From NCBI RefSeq assembly GCF_002215215.1, contig NZ_CP018632.1:3530501-3594500 (forward strand): a DNA stretch of 64,000 nt. Direction: 5' to 3'. Source of the stretch: Granulosicoccus antarcticus IMCC3135. GTDB taxonomy: Bacteria; Pseudomonadota; Gammaproteobacteria; Granulosicoccales; Granulosicoccaceae. Position numbers and translations under genes: made by a program. Below, in pieces: positions 42,398-51,321 of the stretch (its first letter is position 1; the number at the start of each line of letters is the position of its first letter). The notes beneath the pieces were generated by a model. It did no database searches, had not been told where the DNA came from, and worked only from the letters and a program-made list of their open reading frames with translations.

Positions 42398-43189
42398 TTA
42401 GACTGCTTGTATCGCGCTACTGAAAAATGTGATCGCCATGCCAATGAATGCTATCCCACTGAAGCGAGTTAGCTTTTCGACCAAGTGCTGACTACCTGTC
42501 TTCTTCAATACATATTCCACCGTTTGCGCTATAACCAAAACCCATAGCCCACAGATCAAAATGTGTGTTAACACCAGGAGAAAGGAAGAGGTAACAGTAT
42601 TGTTTGACCCCTGGATAAATTGCGGAAAGACCGCTAAATAGAACAACGTGATTTTTGGGTTAAGAGCACTGATAAACAGCCCGTCTCTGAAGCAATTGAA
42701 TAACTCATTACTGCATGTCTGCTCATCTGTACTATCAAGCAGGATGTCTATTTCTGAGTCTGAACTGAAACCATTGAAGCCACATGAAAACAGGGCATTG
42801 GTTTGTACAGGCGCCCAGTTGTTTCTTACAGGTGACGAAAAGGTAACTGGCGTCAATAGAATATCAACGGTCGCTGTAATGAAGTCCGAACTCGCTTTTT
42901 GTTTGCGGATGGGGACAACTGATTTGATACCCAAATAAAGCAAGTACCCGGCCCCCGCTATTTTGATAACGGCCAACAGCAACGGTTCAGCAGCAAGCAA
43001 TGCGGACATGCCAAAAATAGCCAGTGCACCATGCATCATGTAAGAGAACCCAAATCCAGAAAAATTTGCCAGCGCGCCAATCTTTCCAAAAGTTGGGACG
43101 CTACGGATGATGAGGAAAAAATTCGGCCCCGGGCTGATTTCAATCAAAAAAGCCATTACGGCAAAGCCTGCAATTAACGAAATATCCAT
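42398..43189 (-). CDS. LysE/RhtB-family amino-acid exporter with a central insertion
   Basis: A 263-residue membrane protein; the family is normally about 205-215. The N-terminal half is canonical: FLIEISPGPNFFLIIRS (signature helix), GALANFSGFGFSYMMHGALA and AGYLLYLGIKSV. Residues about 100-160 form a hydrophilic Ser/Asp/Cys-containing stretch (SCGFNGFSSDSEIDILLDST) where the family has a short loop. FRDGLFISALNPKITLFYLA then resumes the standard pattern, and the last three helices are normal. The frame is open throughout. It may be a genuine insertion or in-frame acquired DNA. It may export a cationic or neutral amino acid; LysE family members often have a neighbouring LysR, here the broken gene. 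Confidence 0.8.
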   Translation of the reverse strand: MDISLIAGFAVMAFLIEISPGPNFFLIIRSVPTFGKIGALANFSGFGFSYMMHGALAIFGMSALLAAEPLLLAVIKIAGAGYLLYLGIKSVVPIRKQKASSDFITATVDILLTPVTFSSPVRNNWAPVQTNALFSCGFNGFSSDSEIDILLDSTDEQTCSNELFNCFRDGLFISALNPKITLFYLAVFPQFIQGSNNTVTSSFLLVLTHILICGLWVLVIAQTVEYVLKKTGSQHLVEKLTRFSGIAFIGMAITFFSSAIQAV

Positions 43190-43964
43190 CTCATGCTTCC
43201 ATCAATACATCAAGTGTGGGCTGTAAAGTTCGTACACTATTTATTCGTCAAGTTTTGGATAGAACGATCACAAAATATCAAACGAGCTTTTATGATCAGT
43301 TTCATGCACTGCACGCGAATAACGATAATCTCTATGGGCTGTCAAAATTTCTGGAGAATCGACTTCAAGAATGATTCACCGTGCCCAGTTGCGTGTTCTG
43401 AAAAACTTATATCGTTTCTGTTCTTAAATGTCAGAGTAAGCTTAAGCATGATTCCATTTTTGAGTGTCGGCTATGCCCTAAACTTTGGCGGAGGGCGGTA
43501 TTTTTACCTCATGATTCAATCCTCAAGGATGGGAGTTTCGACCTCTGTATTTCTCTGAACCCACTGGCGGTTACTGGAGGGTTTGTAGCAGCGCAGCCAT
43601 ACGTGATGCAATCTCGAGTGGTGCGGCAAATATGGTAGAACTTGTGCGACCACTCGCCTTGGTTCGGGACGTGCCAATCAGAGTGTCTGCTGACTCTGAT
43701 AACCGCGTAACACTCCCTGATCAGAGCACGGGCAAACCCAAAATCGATCGCATGGTCATGCTGAAGCTGACATGGTTTGGAACTCTGATTCATCGCATAG
43801 CCATAGTTCCCGATGATAAACTCACTACTTGGAGAACTGTTTTTGATACTCTGCTGGCATCAGGGATGTCGGCATTTAAACAGAGAAGGGCTTGATAGGC
43901 TGTCTAAAGAACTCAATAGGAACGACGGTGATTCAATTTGCGGGGTGAGGAGGAGAGACATGCA
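43190..43964. other. 775-bp region without a convincing gene
   Basis: Small frames are present: plus 43216-43374 (52 codons from GTG, ending LSKFLENRLQE) reads protein-like, and plus 43632-43895 (87 codons) has no recognisable domain. Neither has a good ribosome site or a family I can name. The region is AT-richer and next to a broken LysR gene and an unusual LysE gene, so it may be a scar of past rearrangement. AGGAGGAG at 43948-43955 belongs to the GNAT gene. Confidence 0.45.
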
Positions 43965-44558
43965 GTGCAGATATCAGTAGGAACGCCAGAGTTCGTCAGG
44001 TATCGTGCCGCTCAACTGTATGACGTCGCCTTCGGTAGCAAGTTAGCGCTGGCGGTGCCCGACGAAAAGCAGCGTATCGATATGCTCGCTAAAGGGTTCG
44101 TGCTAGAACACTCAATTGCTGCCATCACGAACGGTGAGCTGGTGGGGCTGGCAGGTTTTCCGACCCCTGATGGATCACTGACAAGTGGTATCGGGTATCG
44201 ATCGTTGTTGTCGGATTTTGGGTTTCTTGGCGGGAACCGAGCAGCTCTCGTATTCAGCGTATACGACCGAGAGTCGCGCAAAGGGGAGCTTCTGATGGAC
44301 GGTATTGTCGTCGATGCATCGTGTCGTGGCCAAGGGATTGGAACGCAACTGTTTTCCAGTTTGATCAAGCTGGCGATAGAGCGAGGATACTCGACGATCA
44401 GACTGGATGTGATCGACACCAATCCTGCAGCCCGACGATTGTACGAACGTCTGGGATTCGTTGCTACGAAGACAGAACGATTTGAGTTCCTGAGATGGCT
44501 GTTAGGATTTGGTGCTTCGACAACCATGATCTATTCGTTGCAGAGCAGCGATCCATAG
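43965..44558 (+). CDS. GNAT-family N-acetyltransferase
   Basis: A 197-residue protein from GTG 43965, chosen because AGGAGGAGAG ends 7 bases before it; the frame opens slightly earlier at a TTG without such a site. The acetyl-CoA-binding motif A is GIVVDASCRGQGIGTQLFSS (R/Q-x-x-G-x-G/A). The following TIRLDVIDTNPAARRLYERL with GFVATKT is the classical C-terminal beta-alpha of GNATs. The N-terminal ~100 residues are specific to this subgroup (GSLTSGIGYRSLLSDFGFLG). The substrate is unknown. The carbamoyltransferase-like gene starts 41 bases downstream, so the two likely share an mRNA. Confidence 0.82.
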   Translation: MQISVGTPEFVRYRAAQLYDVAFGSKLALAVPDEKQRIDMLAKGFVLEHSIAAITNGELVGLAGFPTPDGSLTSGIGYRSLLSDFGFLGGNRAALVFSVYDRESRKGELLMDGIVVDASCRGQGIGTQLFSSLIKLAIERGYSTIRLDVIDTNPAARRLYERLGFVATKTERFEFLRWLLGFGASTTMIYSLQSSDP

Positions 44559-44599
44559 AAGGTATGCTGGATCAACAAGCTTTGTAAGGGGATACAAAA

Positions 44600-45511
44600 T
44601 TGAAACAGATTGACCTGCTCTCGATCTCTGATCTGGATTTGCCCACGGTTGAACAGCTTGCAGTGCGTGCAATCGAATTGTCTGAACATTGGGACAATCG
44701 CACTATGCCTCAAACACTCACGGGTACCCGTATCGGTCTGATTGCTGAACTTCCCGGGTGGCGCAATCCGACTGCACTGGCTTTAGGCGTCGCCACAATG
44801 GGCGGTACATGCGTGACCGTGACGGCCAAATTGCAAGGCGCAGAATCTGTCGAAGATCTGGCCGGGTATATGGACAACTGGTTTGATCTATTGGCAGTGC
44901 GTACACCACAGCTTTCCCAGCTTCGTGAGTTTTCTGGGTCACTCGTTGCTCCTGTCATGAACCTGCGTACCCATGACAACCATCCGTGTGAAGTGCTGGG
45001 TGACCTTGGTTACGTGCTCTCGGTACGAGGGTCGTGGGACGAGCTCAAAGTCGCTATGGTGGGCCCTGCAGGGAACATAGCGCGTTCCTGGGTTGAAGCA
45101 GCTGCCGTACTTCCGATTGAGGTCGTGCAGGTAGCACCACCACATCTTGCGCTTTCAAAAGATGAGTTTGGATCACGATCCAGCACGACCAATGATCTGC
45201 GTGTCATTGAAGAGGCGGATATAGTCGTCACCGATTGCTGGCCAAACAATGCAAGTAACGAGGAGAAAGAGATACTCGGCTCCCTGCGTATCGATTCAAT
45301 CACGCTGGATCGCTGCCGCGCTGACGTTATGTTCATACCGTGTCCGCCAGTGACGCGCGGTGAGGAAGTGTCGATCGGTGCAATGAAGCATGAAAAATGC
45401 CTTGCCACACCGGCCAAGGCATTTCTGATGCATACGCAAAATGCGTTTGTCGAAAAGGCAACCAGACGAACCCAACAACTTGGCTCAGGTCGTGATAAAG
45501 ACTCTTCATGA
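44600..45511 (+). CDS. Divergent ornithine-carbamoyltransferase-like protein
   Basis: A 303-residue protein with the two-domain carbamoyltransferase plan. The start is TTG 44600 with AAGGGGA 8 bases upstream. The carbamoyl-phosphate motif STRTR of true enzymes is replaced by GWRNPTA (about 53-59). HPCEVLGDLG stands for HPxQxLxD, VAMVGPAGNIARSW for the VGDxxNVxxS strand, DIVVTDCWPN for the ornithine-site aspartate loop, and MHTQNAFVEKA for MHCLPxxRGxEV, with the ornithine-binding HCLP cysteine missing. So carbamoyl phosphate and ornithine binding are probably both changed. It may act on another amine or be a regulatory relative. It is paired with a GNAT gene. Confidence 0.75.
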   Translation: MKQIDLLSISDLDLPTVEQLAVRAIELSEHWDNRTMPQTLTGTRIGLIAELPGWRNPTALALGVATMGGTCVTVTAKLQGAESVEDLAGYMDNWFDLLAVRTPQLSQLREFSGSLVAPVMNLRTHDNHPCEVLGDLGYVLSVRGSWDELKVAMVGPAGNIARSWVEAAAVLPIEVVQVAPPHLALSKDEFGSRSSTTNDLRVIEEADIVVTDCWPNNASNEEKEILGSLRIDSITLDRCRADVMFIPCPPVTRGEEVSIGAMKHEKCLATPAKAFLMHTQNAFVEKATRRTQQLGSGRDKDSS

Positions 45512-45794
45512 ACAATCGCGCCCAGGTTCAGAACACTGATCACATCCTTGGGAACATGCTCATAGTTCTGGGTGTTGATCGTCAGCGGTTCATCGTTCGT
45601 ATCGTCGTCGGCGTTGTCAGGCACGTCGGTGCTGCCTTCATCGATAACGCTACCCTGTTTTTACCCCGCGCGACCAAAATAACAGTAGATCAGAATTCGA
45701 GGTACCATATTCACGCCTCGGCGATACGCCTACTCAGGTCAGTAAACAATTAGTCGCCTCTTTCACTTTCAATCACATCTTGCAAAGTACCGCC

Positions 45795-47075
45795 ATGACC
45801 TCTATCGCTGATCACCCCTTGCGCTACGCCATGACGAACGAGCTGCATGCGCGGCCCTTTCCCGTTGTTGCAGCACCCAGTCGGGCCGCCTACCTGGCTA
45901 TCAAGCCGGCAGCGAATGCAGCGGGGCGCGACAGGGAGGCAGATCGAGTTCATTTGATCTCTTTACTGGATCGTTTTGGTGCGCAGCATCCACAACCGGG
46001 AGCAACACATTACTCAGGCACTATTGGCAGGCATTCATTGAAATGGGAAAGCCACACTGAGTTCGTGACTTACACGATATTTGGTTTAGGTGTTGCGGAA
46101 ACGCCCTTCGATGCACAAACCTTCTCTGTCTTTCCCAAGCAATGGCTGGCTGAATCGCCAGGCACGCGCATTACATCTGCTTTGATAAGAGTGGAGGTGG
46201 CTGAGGGTGACGAAGGCATCTTCGAAAAGGCTAACGACTGGTTTGTGCCTGAAAGTCTCGCCATCAGCCGGGTATTGAATGATGGCTTGGTGATGGCTGG
46301 GGATTTTCGTATCGATCATTCAGGGCATATGCGGTTTGCATTGTTCGTTCGACCCGGAGTGGGGGAGCAGCGGATCGGAAGAGTCATGCAGCGGCTGTGT
46401 GAAATTGAGACGTACAAGGCGATGTCAATGATAGGCCTGCACCAAGCCAGAGTCCTCAGCCCGCAAATGGAAGGCATTGATAAAACTCTGACCTCTCTGC
46501 TATCAGACATGATTGGCACCATTAACAAGCCTGATGTGATGCTTCAGTCATTGTTGGAAGTGTCAGCAGAGTTGGAAAATATCGTTGCCCAGTCATCTTT
46601 CCGATTTGGCGCGACTGAGGCCTATAAAACCATCGTGAATCAGCGCATCAATATTCTGCGTGAACAACGATTTCAGGAACTCCAGACCTTTGGTGAGTTC
46701 ATGATGCGCCGATTCGATCCTGCCATGCGAACGGTAAAATCAACTCAAGAAAGGCTGTCGCACATGTCAGATCGTGCACAACGTGCCAGCGATCTATTGC
46801 GTACCAGAGTCGATGTGGAACGCTCTGCACAGAATCAGGAACTGCTGACATCGATGGACATGCGGGCGGCATTGCAGCTGCGGTTACAACGTACTGTTGA
46901 AGGACTATCGGTGGTGGCTATCAGCTACTACGCAATCAATATAGTGCTCTATGCCTTGGGGCCACTGGAAAAGTACTACGGCATATCAAAAACAGTCATG
47001 GCAGCCACGGCAACTCCGCTGGTTCTACTGGGTGTCTGGTGGATGCTAAAGAGAATTCACAAGCACTTTGATTAA
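45795..47075 (+). CDS. DUF3422 family membrane-anchored protein
   Basis: A 426-residue protein of the DUF3422 family, recognisable from the opening HPLRYAMTNELHARPFPVVA. ATG 45795 is preferred over the TTG 15 bases earlier. The family has no known activity. Most of the chain is soluble, with a helical part (about 255-350) rich in Gln/Arg (RTVKSTQERLSHMSDRAQRA). Two C-terminal transmembrane helices follow (GLSVVAISYYAINIVLYALG and MAATATPLVLLGVWWML), then a basic tail. The length fits the family. It seems to be a single gene with no partner in the neighbourhood. Confidence 0.88.
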   Translation: MTSIADHPLRYAMTNELHARPFPVVAAPSRAAYLAIKPAANAAGRDREADRVHLISLLDRFGAQHPQPGATHYSGTIGRHSLKWESHTEFVTYTIFGLGVAETPFDAQTFSVFPKQWLAESPGTRITSALIRVEVAEGDEGIFEKANDWFVPESLAISRVLNDGLVMAGDFRIDHSGHMRFALFVRPGVGEQRIGRVMQRLCEIETYKAMSMIGLHQARVLSPQMEGIDKTLTSLLSDMIGTINKPDVMLQSLLEVSAELENIVAQSSFRFGATEAYKTIVNQRINILREQRFQELQTFGEFMMRRFDPAMRTVKSTQERLSHMSDRAQRASDLLRTRVDVERSAQNQELLTSMDMRAALQLRLQRTVEGLSVVAISYYAINIVLYALGPLEKYYGISKTVMAATATPLVLLGVWWMLKRIHKHFD

Positions 47076-47123
47076 TAGGACTCGTGTTTATGCGTGCTCG
47101 GCTTTGTCGGCGGCGGTTTTTTT

Positions 47124-47146
47124 CTACTGACAGTTTCTGTCAGTAG
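47124..47146. promoter_or_regulatory. Perfect 10-bp inverted repeat upstream of the GST/WYL operon
   Basis: CTACTGACAG-TTT-CTGTCAGTAG is a 23-bp palindrome 47 bases before the GST start, preceded by seven T. There is no U tract after it in either direction, so an operator for the WYL regulator encoded downstream is more likely than a terminator. Confidence 0.55.
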
Positions 47147-47193
47147 GTGGATCTACACTGATTGCTCCTATCCACAGATACCAGAGCCACAAC

Positions 47194-47808
47194 ATGCGCC
47201 TTTATCATCATCCCATGTCCACCAATGCTCGGCGGGTCCTTATGACAGCTGAGCACCTTGGCATCAAGCTTGATCTCGTGCTGGTTGATCTGGCCAAGGC
47301 TGAGCAGAATGCGCCAGAGTTTCTGAAGCTTAATCCGAATCAGCGAATACCGGTATTGGAAGATGAAGGATTCGTGCTCTGGGAGTCTTACGCCATCATG
47401 CAGTACCTGGCAGACATCACGCTTGGGCAAACCGTGTATCCCGTCGATCCCAAGGCTCGAGCAGATGTCAATCGCTGGCTCTTCTGGTGCGCTCAAGACT
47501 TCATGCCCGGAGTTTCCATACTCAACTGGGAGAACTCCATAAAAACAATGATAGGCATCGGACCGTCCGATCCAGAGGCTGTGACTCGAGGGGAGAGTCT
47601 GCTAGGCAGTGCCGCAGGAATCCTGGACGAGCATCTTGCCAATTGTGAGTGGATCTGCGAGTCTGGTCTCTCATTGGCAGACTTTGCAATCAGCGCACCG
47701 CTGGCCGATCAGGATCGCGCCTGTCTTCCAGTGAAAGAGTTGAAGAATCTGCAACGATGGCTCAAGCAGGTGCAGGCTCTTGACGCATGGACGAATACCG
47801 ATTCCTGA
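47194..47808 (+). CDS. Glutathione S-transferase family protein
   Basis: A 204-residue GST. The thioredoxin-like domain (1-80) starts MRLYHHPMSTNARRVLMTAE, with Ser/Asn at the activating position, NPNQRIPVLEDEGFVLWESY (cis-Pro and Glu-Ser glutathione contacts). The helical domain (about 88-200) has FWCAQDFMPGVSIL and the SLADFAI capping box. It precedes a WYL-type regulator by 20 bases and follows a strong palindrome, so the pair looks like an autoregulated, stress-inducible unit. The electrophile is unknown. Confidence 0.87.
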   Translation: MRLYHHPMSTNARRVLMTAEHLGIKLDLVLVDLAKAEQNAPEFLKLNPNQRIPVLEDEGFVLWESYAIMQYLADITLGQTVYPVDPKARADVNRWLFWCAQDFMPGVSILNWENSIKTMIGIGPSDPEAVTRGESLLGSAAGILDEHLANCEWICESGLSLADFAISAPLADQDRACLPVKELKNLQRWLKQVQALDAWTNTDS

Positions 47809-47828
47809 TAACCGAGTTCGAAGATTCA

Positions 47829-48512
47829 ATGAGCAAGGCCATCCGGCTGCAGCAGTTACTACAAGAAATCCGCCTGCATACGCCTCCTGTGACGGCTGAC
47901 ACTCTGGCAGCCGCGATGGCAGTGTCTGAGCGAACGATCTACAGGGATATACAAACGCTTCGTGCCTCAGGCGCTGTCATTGAAGGGGAGGCGGGCTATG
48001 GTTTTACCCTGATTGAAGATCCGGCGATGCCCCCGCAGGTTTTTAAAAGGGAAGAAATCGAAGCTCTGGTGCTGGGGCTTCGAGAAGTGCAGGCCGTTGC
48101 AGATCCCGCTTTGGCCAAAGCAGCGGAACATGCGTTGGCAAAACTGCATGCATCACTTCCACCGCGTTTGAAGGGCTACCTGAAACATTCGGTGCTGCAC
48201 GCAAAGCGATTCAGTGCCCGGCCGGTCATCACTGTCGATGTAAGCCAGCTCAGAGAAGCTGCATGGCTGGAAAGAGCAATCGATATATCCTACATCGATG
48301 CCAAGGGTGCTACTTCCAGTCGTCGGATCTATCCGCTTTCCATCGTGTATATGGATGAGGCGCTGGTGTTGGTAGCCCATTGTTGCCTGCGAAAAGAGAC
48401 TCGTGTTTTCAGGCTGGACAGGCTTCAGCACGTCGAGATATCGAATGAGAGTTTTCATCCGAAAAGGGTGCCGATGTTGGCTAAGGCGATGAAGGAGCTG
48501 ATGAAGGGCTGA
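47829..48512 (+). CDS. WYL-domain (YafY/DeoR-type) transcriptional regulator
   Basis: A 227-residue regulator from ATG 47829 (MSKAIRLQQLLQEIRLHTPP); an earlier in-frame ATG 14 codons upstream overlaps the GST end. The helix-turn-helix is at about 5-58 (LAAAMAVSERTIYRDIQTLR). The linker DPAMPPQVFKREEIEALVLG leads to the WYL domain (about 135-215; RAIDISYIDAKGATSSRRIY, YPLSIVYMDEALVLVAHCCL, RKETRVFRLDRL). The canonical W-Y-L is partly replaced. It is co-transcribed with the GST and likely binds the palindrome at 47124-47146. Confidence 0.85.
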   Translation: MSKAIRLQQLLQEIRLHTPPVTADTLAAAMAVSERTIYRDIQTLRASGAVIEGEAGYGFTLIEDPAMPPQVFKREEIEALVLGLREVQAVADPALAKAAEHALAKLHASLPPRLKGYLKHSVLHAKRFSARPVITVDVSQLREAAWLERAIDISYIDAKGATSSRRIYPLSIVYMDEALVLVAHCCLRKETRVFRLDRLQHVEISNESFHPKRVPMLAKAMKELMKG

Positions 48513-48668
48513 AAGTCCTAGTTTGCACTTTAGAGCCTACAGGCGCAGATTGGAATTTATCGAGCGACGACTTTGACAGTGATACTACAGCACAGGGATG
48601 ACAACAGACTGCGCAAAAGATTCGATATTTCATCTCAAGACTTGAGTGATTTCCAGCTACCTCGTGCC

Positions 48669-49595
48669 TCAGTAGCCCGATGCCCGGTTGAGCAGAGGCG
48701 TGGGCAATGCGCCGCTTTCCAGTTTACGGATATTCTCGATGATGAGCGCAACTGCGGATGCTGCAAACGTGGCACCCGACATGTGCGGTGTGACATGCAC
48801 GAGGGGATGGCTCCAGAAGGGATCACCCATCGGTAGCGGTTCGATCGCGAAGGCGTCCAGAGCAGCGCCCGACAGATGACACTTGTTCAGTGCTACTAGT
48901 AAAGCCGCATTGTCAACGACGGCGCCGCGACTGATGTTGACAAAAAATGCACCGGGTTTCATCGCATCAAAGGCATCTTGTCCTAAAAGATGTCTGGTAC
49001 CGTGGGTCAGTGGCAGGCAATTTATCACCAAATCCTGATTCTCCAGGAAACTGCCTAGCCGATTGGCACCTGATGTAGTTTCTATTCCATCGATACTTCG
49101 TTCTCCAGCATCCCAGCCACTAACCGCATAGTCAAAACTGCGAATTCGAGTGGCAACTTCCAAGCCGATACGACCCAACCCCAGGACGCCCACTCGAAAT
49201 TCACAGCCTGGTGGAATAGCAAATCTGTGCCAATGCTTCTCGGATTGTTGTGCCCGGTAATCGGCATATCGCCGGTGCCGCTCCAATACCCAGTAGAGTG
49301 CATGGGCGGCCATGTCTCTGGCCACTGCCGGATCGGCAAGCAGGACCACCGGCACCTCGGGAAGAGAGGAGTCGGCAATCAGATGTTCTGCTCCTGCACC
49401 CAGTGAAAAGATTGCCTTGAGACCAGAATAGCGTTGCAGGTCTCCGGGAGGGTGGTTCCACACTAATGCATAAGTGATTTCAGTCGGATCAAATACATCT
49501 CCATGCCGGCGAACTGTGACCTCGGGCCATTGCCGTTCCAGTTCAGCCTGCCAGCCGTCATTGTCATAGCCGTTGTTGTTGAGCAGAAGTGTCAT
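48669..49595 (-). CDS. D-2-hydroxyacid dehydrogenase (GhrA-like glyoxylate/hydroxypyruvate reductase)
   Basis: A 308-residue NAD(P)-dependent enzyme. The Rossmann motif is GVLGLGRIGLEVATRIRSFD; the catalytic Arg lies in FVNISRGAVVDNAALL, and the His in PLVHVTPHMSGATFA. The shape (short substrate domain with FSLGAGAEHLI) matches GhrA-type enzymes, which reduce glyoxylate and hydroxypyruvate. It is 26 bases downstream of the class II aldolase in a three-gene minus-strand operon headed by a HIBADH-type dehydrogenase, which suggests sugar-acid or hydroxyacid degradation. Confidence 0.88.
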   Translation of the reverse strand: MTLLLNNNGYDNDGWQAELERQWPEVTVRRHGDVFDPTEITYALVWNHPPGDLQRYSGLKAIFSLGAGAEHLIADSSLPEVPVVLLADPAVARDMAAHALYWVLERHRRYADYRAQQSEKHWHRFAIPPGCEFRVGVLGLGRIGLEVATRIRSFDYAVSGWDAGERSIDGIETTSGANRLGSFLENQDLVINCLPLTHGTRHLLGQDAFDAMKPGAFFVNISRGAVVDNAALLVALNKCHLSGAALDAFAIEPLPMGDPFWSHPLVHVTPHMSGATFAASAVALIIENIRKLESGALPTPLLNRASGY

Positions 49596-49621
49596 GGGCA
49601 GGAACAGCTCCGAAAAAGTGG

Positions 49622-50395
49622 TTAGAACTTGTATGAAGGATCAGCTTTTTCAACTTGACGCAACAGGGCAGGCCATTCGTATTTGCCCAGTGGGAAATCG
49701 GCGTATTGACGATGCGCCAAATTCCAGATCCCTTCAGTGCTCTTATCCAGAGGTAGCCCTGTGGACAAAGCATCCACCATTACGCGACAGGCTCGTATGG
49801 TGTAATGCAGATTCATGAACGCTTCTCCCGCTGTTTCGCCGACAGCCAGAAAGCCGTGATTGCGCATGATCAGACATTTTTTGCCCTTGATGTTCTGAGC
49901 TAAGCGATCACGCTCATCCAGAGTCAGTGAAAGCCCTTCCCAATCGTGATAACCAATATCGCCATAGAGCATGGAGGAGTCCTGTGTAAGGAAGTCGAGT
50001 CCATCCTTGAGGGCTGTGATCGCCAGACCTGCTGGTGCGTGTGAGTGGAAAACCACCTTCATGTCGTGGTGCGCATTATGGATGGCTGAATGGATGACGA
50101 AGCCTGCAGTATTGACATCACTGGGGCCATGAAGAACATTGCCAGTCTCATCGATCTTGATCAGATTCGAGGCGGTTACCTCGTTGTAGAGAAGTCCGAA
50201 GCGGTTCAGCAGGAACTGATGATCGGTTCCGGGAACCCGCATCGTGATGTGGTTCCAGATCAGATCGTCATAGCCGTAGAGGTTGGCGAGACGGTACAAG
50301 GCGGCCAGGTCGATCCGTGCCTGCCATTCTTCCTGTGAGATGTTTGCGTGGCCACCCGCGGCTGAGAAATCATCGGCATTCAGTTCACGTGACAT
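49622..50395 (-). CDS. Class II aldolase/adducin-family protein
   Basis: A 257-residue protein with the zinc aldolase fold. Metal-ligand region: VVFHSHAPAGLAITALK (His-x-His) and the third His in MRNHGFLAVGETAGEAF; the acid Glu-type residues lie near WEGLSLTLDERDRL. The N-terminal LAALYRLANLYGYDDLIWNH and LLNRFGLLYNEVTASNLIKI are standard for the family. Members split phosphorylated sugars or act on hydroxyacids (for example OtnC-like decarboxylating aldolases). Its start overlaps the end of the HIBADH-type gene by 16 bases, so translation is coupled. Confidence 0.88.
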   Translation of the reverse strand: MSRELNADDFSAAGGHANISQEEWQARIDLAALYRLANLYGYDDLIWNHITMRVPGTDHQFLLNRFGLLYNEVTASNLIKIDETGNVLHGPSDVNTAGFVIHSAIHNAHHDMKVVFHSHAPAGLAITALKDGLDFLTQDSSMLYGDIGYHDWEGLSLTLDERDRLAQNIKGKKCLIMRNHGFLAVGETAGEAFMNLHYTIRACRVMVDALSTGLPLDKSTEGIWNLAHRQYADFPLGKYEWPALLRQVEKADPSYKF

Positions 50396-51321
50396 GTTTC
50401 TTTCTCCGTCGTTTTATTGTGAGATTGCGCTGCGGCAGAATTCCGCAAAGGCATAGAATTGGCATTTTCGAGCAGTTTGATGGCCATCAAGTGATTTTGA
50501 TCAAAGCCGAATTTCTGAACTGCTTGAGCGTAAATCGCTTCGACCTGAGTACACATCGGCAAGGTAGCCTCTACCGATTTCGCCAACTCCAGAGTCAGCG
50601 CCATGTCCTTGTGTGCCAGCCCCAGAGCAAACCCAGGATCATAACTTCCGTCCAGAATAGCGGGCCCATAGCGGTCGGACACATAGGATCGGCCGGTACT
50701 GTTCTGGATGATTGACAGCATTCTGTCAGCCGGCACGCCACCTTTGACACCGAGCATGAGTGCCTCAGAGAGCGCAACGGAGTGCAGGTAGCACAGCACG
50801 ACCTGAGCAATCTTGGCAACATAGCCTGCACCATGGGAACCCATATGCTGAACATTTTCGCCAACGATATTCAAAAGTGCTTCGTTTTTTGCGAATATCT
50901 CTGCCTGACCGCCAACCATGATTGTCAGTGTCCCCTTGGCTGCTCCTTCGATTCCACCGCTGACCGGTGCGTCAAGAAAATGAACGCCAGCAACTGTTGC
51001 CGCACCCCGTACCTCACGCTCCACCTCCAGGTTGTTGGTAGACATCTCGATCCAGGTACTGCCCTTTGACATAACGGCCAGAATGCCTTGAGGGCCGGTC
51101 GCCATAGCCTGTGTGACTTTTGGGTTGGGCAATGAGGTCATCACCACATCTGCACCGGTTGCTGCATCGAGAGCACTAATAGCGGGCTGTGCGCCCAACG
51201 CACAGAGCTGCGCCACCTTGTCAGGGTCCAGATCGTATACCGTCAGCTCATAGCCGGCTCTGGCAATGTTCCTGGCCATCGGACCACCCATATTTCCGAG
51301 GCCGATAAAAGTAATCCGCAT
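50380..51321 (-). CDS. 3-hydroxyisobutyrate-dehydrogenase family NAD(P)-dependent dehydrogenase
   Basis: A 313-residue beta-hydroxyacid dehydrogenase, from ATG 51321 with GGTGGAG 7 bases upstream. NAD motif MRITFIGLGNMGGPMARNIA, the catalytic-domain helices with FLDAPVSGGIEGAAKGTLTI (substrate loop) and the catalytic Lys in GSHGAGYVAKIAQVV. The C-terminal ~15 residues run past the usual end. The group includes 2-hydroxy-3-oxopropionate reductases and the LtnD-type L-threonate dehydrogenases that work with class II aldolases in aldonate/threonate pathways. Together with the aldolase downstream, threonate- or erythronate-like degradation is a reasonable guess. Confidence 0.87.
   Translation of the reverse strand: MRITFIGLGNMGGPMARNIARAGYELTVYDLDPDKVAQLCALGAQPAISALDAATGADVVMTSLPNPKVTQAMATGPQGILAVMSKGSTWIEMSTNNLEVEREVRGAATVAGVHFLDAPVSGGIEGAAKGTLTIMVGGQAEIFAKNEALLNIVGENVQHMGSHGAGYVAKIAQVVLCYLHSVALSEALMLGVKGGVPADRMLSIIQNSTGRSYVSDRYGPAILDGSYDPGFALGLAHKDMALTLELAKSVEATLPMCTQVEAIYAQAVQKFGFDQNHLMAIKLLENANSMPLRNSAAAQSHNKTTEKETCHVN

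Noticed and set aside
43216-43374. 52-codon GTG frame with protein-like composition
   Set aside because: No start signal and no family; kept only as a remark in the intergenic entry.
43632-43895. 87-codon plus-strand frame; STGKPKIDRMVMLKLTWFGT looked faintly like an IS5-type transposase start
   Set aside because: The match is a few residues only, without the HTH or DDE parts, and no inverted repeats were found around it.
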